The notes beneath the pieces were generated by a model. That model had not been told where the DNA came from. It searched no databases and worked only from the letters and a program-made list of their open reading frames with translations. The translations under genes and the position numbers were made by a program. From contig NZ_LT629791.1 of the NCBI RefSeq assembly GCF_900105925.1, positions 6,170,001 through 6,234,000 on the forward strand: a DNA stretch of 64,000 nucleotides, read 5' to 3'. Numbering within the stretch: position 1 is the first letter of the stretch; every line of letters begins with the position of its first letter. The stretch comes from Jiangella alkaliphila. Lineage in GTDB: Bacteria > Actinomycetota > Actinomycetes > Jiangellales > Jiangellaceae. This document shows, piece by piece, positions 7,450-15,038 of this stretch.

Positions 7450-8819
7450 CCCGCCGCCGACGCCTGGCGGAGGACCTCGGCGAGCGTCTTGCGCACCTCG
7501 CACTGCCCGAGCGCAAAGGAGTCCGCGAGCCGTTCGGCCTCGTCCGGGCCGACCCCCTCGAACGCCGTCGCGAAGTCACCCACCATGGCCTCGGCGAGCA
7601 TGACGTGGCGGACGTGCCCGTGGATCCACCGCGCCGCTCCCCACGGGTAGGGCTGGAAGTCCGGGAACTCGCGCTCGAACAGGTCCTCGATCGGCTGCAT
7701 GACCTCGCGGATCCCCGCGTCCGTCGACCCCCAGGAGTCGACGCCGAGGCGCGCCTTCTTCTCCATGACCGGCGCCACCCGCTGCGCGTAGGGCGAGGCG
7801 GGATCGACGGTCACCAGGCCCTGCAGGCCGATGTCCTTGTAGGTCCACAGCGCCCAGCTCGCCTCGTGGCGGCGATAGATCTCCAGCTGGTCCTCGAGCA
7901 GCCGGTAGCGCTGCTCGTCCCGCGCCGGGTCGCCGGTGTAGACGGGCCCGAACTCGCCGACCCAGATGGGGGTACCGGTCCGGCGCATGTACTCGGTGCG
8001 GGCGAGGAAGGTCTCCTCGACCCGGTCGCGGTCGACGTACTCACCCCTGCTGGTCCCCGGGTAGGGGCCGCCGTCGACGAACCCCGGCTTGGCGTAGTCG
8101 TGGGCGGTGTACACGCAGTTGGGCAACGGGTCGCCGAGCTGGTCGAACTGGGTCGAGTAGCGGTTGCCGTCGAGGAAGAGGATGTGGTCGGGATCGACGG
8201 CCCGGATCGCCGCCTCGAGCCGGCGGTAGAACGGCCCGATGGTCGTGCCCTCGGCGTCGCCCGGTTCGTTGACCGGGTTGTAACCCGCCACCCAGGCGTT
8301 GCCCTTGTAGTGCTCGGCGAGCCGCTCCCAGAGGTGCACGACCCGGTCCTGGAAATGCCGCTGGCTCCAGAAGTGCGCCCACTGGGTGGGGTTGTCGCTG
8401 TGCCAGTGCTGGTTCTGGGCGCCCGGGACCGCGTGCAGGTCCAGGATCGTGTAGATGCCGTGCCGCGCGCAGGCGTCGACCACGCGATCGAGCAGGGCGA
8501 AGCCCTCGGGCTTGAGCTCGAACGGCGCCGCGTCGTCCTCGAAGTGCCGGTAGTTGAACGGGATGCGCACCGAGTTCAGGCCCAGTCCCGCGAGCAGTGC
8601 GGCGTCGTCGTCGGTGAAGAAGGCGGCGAGGAAGCGGTCGAAGAACCTCGTGTAGCCCTCGTCGCCGAGAACCCGGCGCAGCGCCCTGCGCTGCTGCGAC
8701 TCCGTCCCGGGATAGCCGGTGATGAAGTTCTCCATGTTCATCCAGCCACCGAGGCCGACGCCTCGCAGCACCACCGGCTGGTCGCCGGCGACGATCCGGC
8801 TTCCGTCGATCTTGAGCAT
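7443..8819 (-). CDS. GH5-family glycoside hydrolase
   Basis: 458 residues from ATG 8819, chosen over an overlapping ATG at 8834 because GGAG sits 5 bases upstream. Signatures: RGVGLGGWMNMENF, LNSVRIPFNYRHF, YTILDLHAVPGAQN, NPVNEPG (acid/base Glu185) and IWVGEFGP (nucleophile Glu289). It has no signal peptide, so it acts on imported oligosaccharides. It is the last gene of the importer-GH51-GH5 operon; its stop lies at the edge of the dehydratase remnant, so a few C-terminal residues may be altered. Confidence 0.88.
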   Translation of the reverse strand: MLKIDGSRIVAGDQPVVLRGVGLGGWMNMENFITGYPGTESQQRRALRRVLGDEGYTRFFDRFLAAFFTDDDAALLAGLGLNSVRIPFNYRHFEDDAAPFELKPEGFALLDRVVDACARHGIYTILDLHAVPGAQNQHWHSDNPTQWAHFWSQRHFQDRVVHLWERLAEHYKGNAWVAGYNPVNEPGDAEGTTIGPFYRRLEAAIRAVDPDHILFLDGNRYSTQFDQLGDPLPNCVYTAHDYAKPGFVDGGPYPGTSRGEYVDRDRVEETFLARTEYMRRTGTPIWVGEFGPVYTGDPARDEQRYRLLEDQLEIYRRHEASWALWTYKDIGLQGLVTVDPASPYAQRVAPVMEKKARLGVDSWGSTDAGIREVMQPIEDLFEREFPDFQPYPWGAARWIHGHVRHVMLAEAMVGDFATAFEGVGPDEAERLADSFALGQCEVRKTLAEVLRQASAAGS

Positions 8820-8830
8820 GGGGACTCCGT

Positions 8831-10339
8831 TCATCCGAGGGTGAGAGCGGTCCAGGAGACCGGCGGCAGCGAGACCGTCACAGTTCCGTCGCTCAGGGCG
8901 GCGGTCGGGTTCGCCGCCGGGCGCACGCGGTCCGGCTGTTCCAGCGTGTTGGCGGCGTGCGGGTCCTTGTCGCTCACCGTCCACACGTCGCGGACCCGGA
9001 TGTCGCCGAGCATGCGGACGTCGATCTCGATCTCCGCCTCCGACTCCTCGTCGCGGTTGACGAGGAACACCGCGGTCGCGCCGCTGCCGGCGTCGTGCGT
9101 AGCCACCGCGTCGACGACCGTGACGTCGCCGTGCAGCGCCGACGTGTATGCCGGGCTGTCCAGCTTGACCTCGAGCGCCTCGCCGCGGGCCAGCCGTGAG
9201 GTGAGGGCGAACGGGAAGAACGTGGTCTGCCGCCACGCCGGACCACCGGGCTCGGTCATGATCGGCGCGATGACGTTGACCAGCTGGGCGAGGCTGGCCG
9301 ACGTGACGCGGTCGGCGTGCCGGATCAGCGAGATGAGCAGGTTGCCGAAGACGACCGCGTCCATCACCGAGTAGGTGTTCTCCAGCAGCCGGGGCGCGAT
9401 CGGCCAGTCACCGATGCCGGTGTGGCGCTCAGCGCGGTAGCGCGACTGGTACCAGACGTTCCACTCGTCGAAGGAGATGTACATGGTCTTCGAGCTGCGG
9501 CGCTCGGCCTTGACGTGGTCGGCCGTCGCGGCGACCGACTCGATGAAGCGGTCCATGTTCACCGCCGAGGCGAGGAAGCTGGCGTAGTCGCCGTCCTTCG
9601 GCTCGTAGTAGGCGTGGCAGGAGATGTAGTCGACCTCGTCGTAGGTCGCTTCGAGCACCGTCCGTTCCCAGCTGCCGAACGTCGCCATCTGCGCGCTGGC
9701 GCTGCCGCAGACGACGAGCTCGAGGCCGGGATCGACCTGCCGCATCGCCCGGGCGGTCTTGGCGGCGAGGCTCGCGTACTCCTCGGCGGCGCCGTGGCCC
9801 AGCTGCCACGGCCCGTCCATCTCGTTGCCCAGGCACCACATCCTGATGTCGTGCGGAGCCGGCGTGCCGTTCGCGATGCGCAGGTCCGACAGCCGCGTGC
9901 CCGACGGGACGTTGGCGTACTCGAGAACGTCCAGCGCCTCGTGGATGCCGCGGGTGCCGAGGTTCACCGCGTACATGAGCTCGCTGCCCACCTTGCGCAG
10001 CCAGGCGGCGAACTCGTCCAGTCCGACCTCGTTCGTCTCGGTGGAGTGCCAGGCCAGGTCCAGCCGGCGCGGCCGCTGCTCACGCGGCCCGATGCCGTCC
10101 TCCCAGCGGTAGCCCGACACGAAGTTGCCCCCGGGATAGCGGATGGCGGTGACGCCGAGCTCCCGGACCAGCGCGATGACGTCCTCGCGGTAGCCGTGGT
10201 CGTCGGCGGTCGGATGGCCCGGTTCGTAGATGCCGTCGTAGACGCATCGGCCGAGGTGCTCGACGAAGGAGCCGAAGAGGCGGCGGTTGACGGTGCCGAC
10301 GGTGAAATAGGGGTCGATGGTCAGATGAGCGCGGGTCAT
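8831..10339 (-). CDS. abfA: Alpha-L-arabinofuranosidase, GH51
   Basis: 502 residues, full family length. RRLFGSFVEHLGRCVYDGIYEPGHP and IRYPGGNFVSGYRWEDGIGPREQRP are GH51 hallmarks. Acid/base Glu173 is in CLGNEMDGPW and nucleophile Glu292 in SFDEWNVWY. It has no signal peptide and so is cytoplasmic. It removes alpha-L-arabinofuranosyl residues from imported arabinoxylan or arabinan oligosaccharides. It sits 42 bases after the sugar permease and 11 bases before the GH5 ATG, in one operon. Confidence 0.95.
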   Translation of the reverse strand: MTRAHLTIDPYFTVGTVNRRLFGSFVEHLGRCVYDGIYEPGHPTADDHGYREDVIALVRELGVTAIRYPGGNFVSGYRWEDGIGPREQRPRRLDLAWHSTETNEVGLDEFAAWLRKVGSELMYAVNLGTRGIHEALDVLEYANVPSGTRLSDLRIANGTPAPHDIRMWCLGNEMDGPWQLGHGAAEEYASLAAKTARAMRQVDPGLELVVCGSASAQMATFGSWERTVLEATYDEVDYISCHAYYEPKDGDYASFLASAVNMDRFIESVAATADHVKAERRSSKTMYISFDEWNVWYQSRYRAERHTGIGDWPIAPRLLENTYSVMDAVVFGNLLISLIRHADRVTSASLAQLVNVIAPIMTEPGGPAWRQTTFFPFALTSRLARGEALEVKLDSPAYTSALHGDVTVVDAVATHDAGSGATAVFLVNRDEESEAEIEIDVRMLGDIRVRDVWTVSDKDPHAANTLEQPDRVRPAANPTAALSDGTVTVSLPPVSWTALTLG

Positions 10340-10381
10340 GATCCTCTTATCGGTCGACGGTCGGGCGACAACGTGCGCGGC

Positions 10382-11266
10382 CTACTTCAAGCTGCCGATG
10401 GCCAGGCCTCCGCGCCAGTGACGCTGCAGCGTGACGAAGGCGATGATCAGCGGGATGACCGAGACGAGAGACCCCATGATGATGATGCTCCAGAGCGACG
10501 TGCCGCCGGAGTTGTTGGCCGAGGCGATCCCCTGCCACTGACCGATGCCGACGATCACGGGGTACAGGTCGTTGTCCGACAGCATCGCCAGTGGCAGGAA
10601 GTAGTTGTTCCAGGTCGCCACGATCGAGAGCAGCAGGACCGTGACCATCGCGGGCCGCATCAGCGGAAGCGCGACCTGGAGGAACGACCGCAGCTCACCC
10701 GCGCCGTCGACGCGAGCGGCGTCGAGCAGCTCGTCGGGGACGGCGTCGCGCGCATAGACGTGCATCAGGTAGACCCCGAACGGGTTGAGCAGCGAAGGCA
10801 GGATCACCGCCCAGATCGTGTTCGTCAGGCCCAGCCGGGAGAACATGATGAACGTCGGGATGACCAGCGCGGTGGCCGGAACCATCACCGCGCCCAGCAG
10901 GACGGCGAAGCTGAAACGCCGGCCGGCGAAGCGGTACTTCGCGAACCCGTAGCCGGCCAGCACGGCCAGCACGGTGGCGCCGATGCCGCCGACGAAGGCG
11001 TAGAGCGCGGAGTTGAACAGCCAGCGCGCGTAGATGCCCCCGCTGTACGTGAACAGCTCCCGGAGATTCCCGATGAAGTCGACGTCGTCGGCGAACCACA
11101 GCGAGTTGCCGCCGCCGAAGAGCCCGGCGGCGTCCTTCGAGCTGTTGACGATCACCCACCAGAACGGCACCAGGAAGTAGACGAGCAGGAAGCCGAGGAG
11201 GACCTGGAGTGGCAGGTAGCGCTGCCGCCGTCGGCGACGCGCGGCGCTGTCGATGTGCACTGTCAT
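10382..11266 (-). CDS. Carbohydrate ABC transporter permease, MalG type
   Basis: 294 residues with a cytoplasmic RRRRQR start, six membrane segments and the EAA loop ELLDAARVDGAGELRSFLQVALPLMRPA. It is the second inner-membrane subunit of the arabinoxylan-oligosaccharide importer. The start overlaps the stop of the MalF-type gene by 4 bases. No ATPase gene is present; such importers commonly borrow a shared MsmK/MsiK-type ATPase encoded elsewhere. Confidence 0.92.
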   Translation of the reverse strand: MTVHIDSAARRRRRQRYLPLQVLLGFLLVYFLVPFWWVIVNSSKDAAGLFGGGNSLWFADDVDFIGNLRELFTYSGGIYARWLFNSALYAFVGGIGATVLAVLAGYGFAKYRFAGRRFSFAVLLGAVMVPATALVIPTFIMFSRLGLTNTIWAVILPSLLNPFGVYLMHVYARDAVPDELLDAARVDGAGELRSFLQVALPLMRPAMVTVLLLSIVATWNNYFLPLAMLSDNDLYPVIVGIGQWQGIASANNSGGTSLWSIIIMGSLVSVIPLIIAFVTLQRHWRGGLAIGSLK

Positions 11267-12207
11267 GACAGGAAGCTCCCCCGCTTGCGCGTCGCGAACA
11301 GGAAGATGTAGACGCAGACGAAGACGACGCCTCCGAGCGCGAACGAGATGGCCGATCCGTAGTTGAAGTTCGCCAGGCCGAACGCCTGCTGGTACGCGTA
11401 CATGTTGGGCGTGAAGTCCGGCCCGATCGCGCCGGCGGCGAGGTCACGGAGAATCTTCGGCTCGTTGAAGAACTGCAGCGTTCCGATCAGCGCGAACACC
11501 AGGATGAGCAGCAGCGCCGGCGTGATCAGCGGGATCTTGATCCGCAGCGTGATCTGCCAGGTACTGGCACCGTCAATCCGCGCGGCCTCGTACAGGGTCG
11601 GGTCGATGCCCTGGAGCGCGGCGTACAAGATGATCATGTAGTAGCCGGCCCACTGCCAGGTGACGATGTTGAGCAGGCCGTAGAAGATCAGGTCGTTGCT
11701 GAGGAAGTCCGGAGCCGAGGCGCCGAACAGGCCGAAGACGTCCCCGAGCGGGCCGAAGTTCTTGCTGTACAGGAACCCCCACATGAGGGCGCCGATGACC
11801 GCGGGAATCGCATAGGGCAGGAAGATCATCAGCCGTGAGAACCGCGCGAACCTCGACGTGACGATGTCGAGGATGAGCGCCATCGCGAGCGAGATCAGCA
11901 TCTGCACCGGGATGAGGACGAGCGAGAACCGGACGACGAACCACGCACCGTCGAGGAAGCTCGGATCGGTGAACGCCTTCGCGTAGTTGTCCAGGAAGAC
12001 GAAGCTCGTCCCGCCGATCATCGCCTTGCGGAACAGGCTGAGATAGAGCGCGTAGCCGAGCGGCGCGACGAGGAACGCGAGGAAGACCACACCGAACGGC
12101 CCGATGAAGAGCCACCCGATGAGCTGCTCGCGCAGGGGGATCTTGCGCTTCTTGCGTCTGGCCTTCTCGGTGCGCTGTGGCGCGGTCTCGGTGATCTGCA
12201 GGGTCAT
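11263..12207 (-). CDS. Carbohydrate ABC transporter permease, MalF type
   Basis: 314 residues from ATG 12207, with GGAG 7 bases upstream. A basic N terminus (KARRKKRK) is followed by six membrane segments and the EAA loop LYEAARIDGASTWQITLRIKIPLITPA. It pairs with the MalG-type gene it overlaps. A strong intercistronic hairpin separates it from the solute-binding protein gene. Confidence 0.92.
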   Translation of the reverse strand: MTLQITETAPQRTEKARRKKRKIPLREQLIGWLFIGPFGVVFLAFLVAPLGYALYLSLFRKAMIGGTSFVFLDNYAKAFTDPSFLDGAWFVVRFSLVLIPVQMLISLAMALILDIVTSRFARFSRLMIFLPYAIPAVIGALMWGFLYSKNFGPLGDVFGLFGASAPDFLSNDLIFYGLLNIVTWQWAGYYMIILYAALQGIDPTLYEAARIDGASTWQITLRIKIPLITPALLLILVFALIGTLQFFNEPKILRDLAAGAIGPDFTPNMYAYQQAFGLANFNYGSAISFALGGVVFVCVYIFLFATRKRGSFLS

Positions 12208-12244
12208 TCTCGAGCTCCGGAAATCTGTGGACGGCGAGGGCGGT

Positions 12245-12281
12245 GGGCGGGGCCGGCGCCGGGGACGAGCCGGCCCCACCC
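12245..12281 (-). promoter_or_regulatory. Intercistronic GC hairpin between binding protein and permeases
   Basis: GGGGCCGGC at 12249-12257 pairs with GCCGGCCCC at 12269-12277, extended by GGG/CCC after one mismatch. It lies just after the solute-binding protein stop (12288) and before the permease ATG, without a U-run. Such stem-loops typically protect upstream mRNA or partly stop transcription, which would give more binding protein than permease. Confidence 0.6.
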
Positions 12282-12287
12282 GTCAGG

Positions 12288-13667
12288 TCACTGGACCGTG
12301 AACCCCTGTTCCTCGGCGTAGCCCACGACGTCGTCCTGCAGCTGGTCCGCGGCTTCGGAGCCCGTGGTCGAGCCCTGGTTGAGCGCTCCGAGCTGCTCGG
12401 TCATCGCGTCGTAGTAGTACTGCTGCAGCGGGCTGTAGGTGAAGCCCTCGTAGGCGTTCGCCGCCGGGACGTAGACCTCCTTGTTCGCCTGCTGACCGCC
12501 GAAGAACTCCACCGCGAGGTCGGCGAAGGCGGGATCCTCGAGCGCGTTGAGGTTCAGCGGGAAGATGACCTGGTTGGTCCAGCCGTCGGTGAGCGACGCC
12601 TCGTCGGCGTAGATGCCAAAGGCGACCTGCGCCGCCAGTTCCGGGTCCGATGCCTGACTGGTCACCGAGAACGCCGATCCGCCCCAGTTCACCTGCACCG
12701 GGTTGGCGGGGTCCCACTGCGGCAGCGGCGCGACCGCGAACTGGCCGGAGTCGGCGCCCGCACCCACGCCGGCACCGGTGAGGTAGCCCGGCGCCCAGGC
12801 CGCCGAGATGTAGGTGGCGTAGTCGCCGTTGATCACTCCGGCGATGTACTCGGGGGTGAACTGGTCCTGGGTGCCGACCAGACCCTTCTCGACGAGGCCG
12901 CCCCAGTAGTCGAGCACCTCCTTCGACGCATCGTCGTTCAGCGCGATCCCGATGTTCTCCGGGTTGTCGGTGTCGTAGGCGAACGGGTCCGCGCCGTTCT
13001 GGATCTGCAGCGCCATCATCACCGCCGGCACGTTGGCGCCGAGGTCACCGAACAGCGGCCCGCCGGCGTCGCGCACCGTCTGCGCGGCCTGCTCGTACTC
13101 GGCCCAGGTGGTGGGCGGCGTGATGCCGTACTGGTCGAAGATGTCCTTGCGGTAGATCATGCCCATCGGGCCGCCGTCGACCGGGACGCCGTAGACCGCG
13201 TCGCCGACCGAGACGTCCTGCCAGGCGCCCTCGCTGTAGTCGTCGCGGACGTCCTCGAAGCCGAAGTCGCTGATGTCGACCAGCGCCTCCTGCACCTGGA
13301 AGGTCGGGATGCGGTCGGCCTCGATCATGATGACGTCGGGCGCGCCGGTGCCGGCGGCGATGGCGGTCTGGAACTTCTCGTACTCGTCGCCGCCCTCGCC
13401 GACGTTGGTCCAGCACACCTGGACCTCGTCGTTGCCCTCGTTGAAGTTGTCGACGACCAGCTCGGTGTTCGGGTACCAGGCCCACAGCGTCACGACCGGC
13501 AGGTCGGTCTTGGGAATGGTGTTCGTGCAGTTGGCGTCGGACCCGCCACCGCCACCGCCCCCGTCACTGCTGCTGCTACTGGTTCCGTCGTCATCGGACG
13601 AACAGGCGGCGAGCGAGCCGGCGAGGACCAGCGTCGCCACCGCTGCGAGGAATTGCTTGCGCTTCAT
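12288..13667 (-). CDS. Sugar ABC transporter solute-binding lipoprotein (family 1)
   Basis: 459 residues. Lipoprotein signal MKRKQFLAAVATLVLAGSLAAC (lipobox LAAC), then a Ser/Asp/Gly linker and a MalE-like fold (VTLWAWYPNTE, APDVIMIEADRIPTF, GMIYRKDIFDQYGI, YATYISAAWAPGYL). It captures oligosaccharides, probably arabinoxylan-derived judging by the GH51 and GH5 genes downstream. It is first in the operon and divergent from a LacI gene. Confidence 0.93.
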   Translation of the reverse strand: MKRKQFLAAVATLVLAGSLAACSSDDDGTSSSSSDGGGGGGGSDANCTNTIPKTDLPVVTLWAWYPNTELVVDNFNEGNDEVQVCWTNVGEGGDEYEKFQTAIAAGTGAPDVIMIEADRIPTFQVQEALVDISDFGFEDVRDDYSEGAWQDVSVGDAVYGVPVDGGPMGMIYRKDIFDQYGITPPTTWAEYEQAAQTVRDAGGPLFGDLGANVPAVMMALQIQNGADPFAYDTDNPENIGIALNDDASKEVLDYWGGLVEKGLVGTQDQFTPEYIAGVINGDYATYISAAWAPGYLTGAGVGAGADSGQFAVAPLPQWDPANPVQVNWGGSAFSVTSQASDPELAAQVAFGIYADEASLTDGWTNQVIFPLNLNALEDPAFADLAVEFFGGQQANKEVYVPAANAYEGFTYSPLQQYYYDAMTEQLGALNQGSTTGSEAADQLQDDVVGYAEEQGFTVQ

Positions 13668-13792
13668 TGCGTGAGTTCCCTTCGGGATGCGTAGGACGTC
13701 GTTGTCGGCGCGTCGCCGTGCGGCTCGAACCAGCTCCGGAGCCGGATGCTCCCAGCACCTCGCCTACATCGGGCGGTTGGCCGCGAAGAGCA

Positions 13793-13808
13793 TTTATAAC
13801 GTTGTATG
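13793..13808. promoter_or_regulatory. Candidate LacI operator (TTTATAACGTTGT)
   Basis: TATAACGTTGTA is a 12-bp palindrome with one mismatch, in the 285-base gap between the binding-protein gene and the LacI gene. The same 13-mer TTTATAACGTTGT recurs exactly at 17446-17458 upstream of the esterase. A CG-centred AACGTT core is typical for LacI-family operators. Confidence 0.65.
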
Positions 13809-13952
13809 TTTAGCGATAAAGCCGACTATGGCAACGGGCTTCGGCCCTGTCAAGACCGACGTGGCCGGCACTCGCCTGCCCGGTCGGAGCGCAGGTCGGG
13901 CCCTACAATGCAGAGGCGTCGCGGCCGCGACGCCGGAACGAGGAGGCACTAC

Positions 13953-14987
13953 GTGATCCCGACGATGCACGATGTCGCGCGGGTGGCCGGAGTCTCCATC
14001 AAGACCGTCTCCAACGTGATCAACGACTTCCCCCACGTCCGGCCGTCGACGCGCATGCGAGTCCTCTCCGCCATCGAGGAGCTCGGCTACCGGCCGAACC
14101 TGTCGGCGCGCGGTCTGCGGTCCGGCCGCACGGGTGTCATCGGGCTGGCGGTGCCCGAACTGCGGCAGAACTACTTCGCCGAACTGGCCGACGCGATCAT
14201 CCGCGCGGCCGAGAAACACGACCTCGGCGTTCTCGTCGAGCAGACCAGCGGCGACCGCGAGCGTGAGATCGCCGCCGTCACCGGCGCCGGCCGGCTCCGC
14301 CTCACCGACGGCCTGCTGTTCAGTCCCCAACGTCTCGGTCAGGACGACCGTCACCTCATCCAACCCAGGTTTCCCTTCGTGTTGCTCGGCGAGCGGATCT
14401 TCGGCGGCCCCACGGACCACGTGACGATGCACAACGTGAGCTCCGCCCAGGCGGCCACCGAACATCTGATCGGGATCGGCCGGCGGCGCATCGCGCTCAT
14501 CGGCGCACACCCTGACCGGCGCGAGGAGATACGGTCGGCCGACCTGCGGGTGCGCGGCTACAAGGGCGCCCTCGAGGCGGCCGGGATCCCCGTCGATCCG
14601 CAGCTCATCCGGGCCGTGGCGCCGTGGCACCGCGAGAACGGCGCGGAAGCCATGCGAGACCTCATCGCGTCCGGCGTTCCGTTCGACGGCTTGTTCGCGC
14701 TCAACGACACCCTGGCGCTCGGTGCGTTGCGCGCCCTCGGCGACGCCGGCGTGCGGGTCCCCGACGACGTCGCCGTCATCGGTTTCGACGACATCGACGA
14801 AGCGCGGTTCTCCGTTCCGTCGTTGTCCAGCGTCGACCCCGGCCGGCAGGAGATCGCCGAGACGGCGGTCGAGCTCCTGGTCGAGCGCATCAACGAGAAG
14901 GACGGCGAGCCGCTGCCGCCCCTCCTGGTCAAGTCCAAGTTCCGCATCGTCGCCCGCGAGTCCACCGGGTCCGGCGGGTCGAGCTGA
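13953..14987 (+). CDS. LacI-family regulator of the polysaccharide genes
   Basis: 344 residues from GTG 13953, chosen because AGGAGG lies 6 bases upstream and the HTH starts at once (MHDVARVAGVSIKTVSNVIN). The hinge is NLSARGLRSGRTGVIGLAVPEL; the effector domain ends VAVIGFDDIDEARFSVPSLSSVDPGRQEIAE. It is divergent from the arabinoxylan importer operon with an operator-like palindrome between them. It very probably represses both itself and the importer until a sugar is bound, and may also act at 17.4 kb. Confidence 0.92.
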   Translation: MIPTMHDVARVAGVSIKTVSNVINDFPHVRPSTRMRVLSAIEELGYRPNLSARGLRSGRTGVIGLAVPELRQNYFAELADAIIRAAEKHDLGVLVEQTSGDREREIAAVTGAGRLRLTDGLLFSPQRLGQDDRHLIQPRFPFVLLGERIFGGPTDHVTMHNVSSAQAATEHLIGIGRRRIALIGAHPDRREEIRSADLRVRGYKGALEAAGIPVDPQLIRAVAPWHRENGAEAMRDLIASGVPFDGLFALNDTLALGALRALGDAGVRVPDDVAVIGFDDIDEARFSVPSLSSVDPGRQEIAETAVELLVERINEKDGEPLPPLLVKSKFRIVARESTGSGGSS

Positions 14988-14988
14988 C

Positions 14989-15028
14989 CGCGGGCGCCGG
15001 CACCTGCTGCGGAGGGCCGGCGCCCGCG
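14989..15028. terminator. Bidirectional hairpin between convergent genes
   Basis: CGCGGGCGCCGGC at 14989-15001 is perfectly complementary to GCCGGCGCCCGCG at 15016-15028 (13-bp stem, 14-base loop). It is placed exactly between the stops of the LacI gene and the convergent esterase gene. There is no U-tract, as is common in high-GC genomes. Confidence 0.75.
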
Positions 15029-15038
15029 ACGACTCACG

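Noticed and set aside
10345..10381. ACAACGT match in the short gap before the GH51 gene as another LacI site
   Set aside because: Only a 7-base match without the TTTA flank or symmetry, in a 42-base intercistronic gap.
9317..11311. Long plus-strand open frame (664 codons) antisense to GH51 and permease genes
   Set aside because: Its composition (Arg, Ala, Gly, His, Asp, Val runs) is the mirror of a high-GC coding strand. The minus strand encodes well-conserved enzymes with catalytic motifs.
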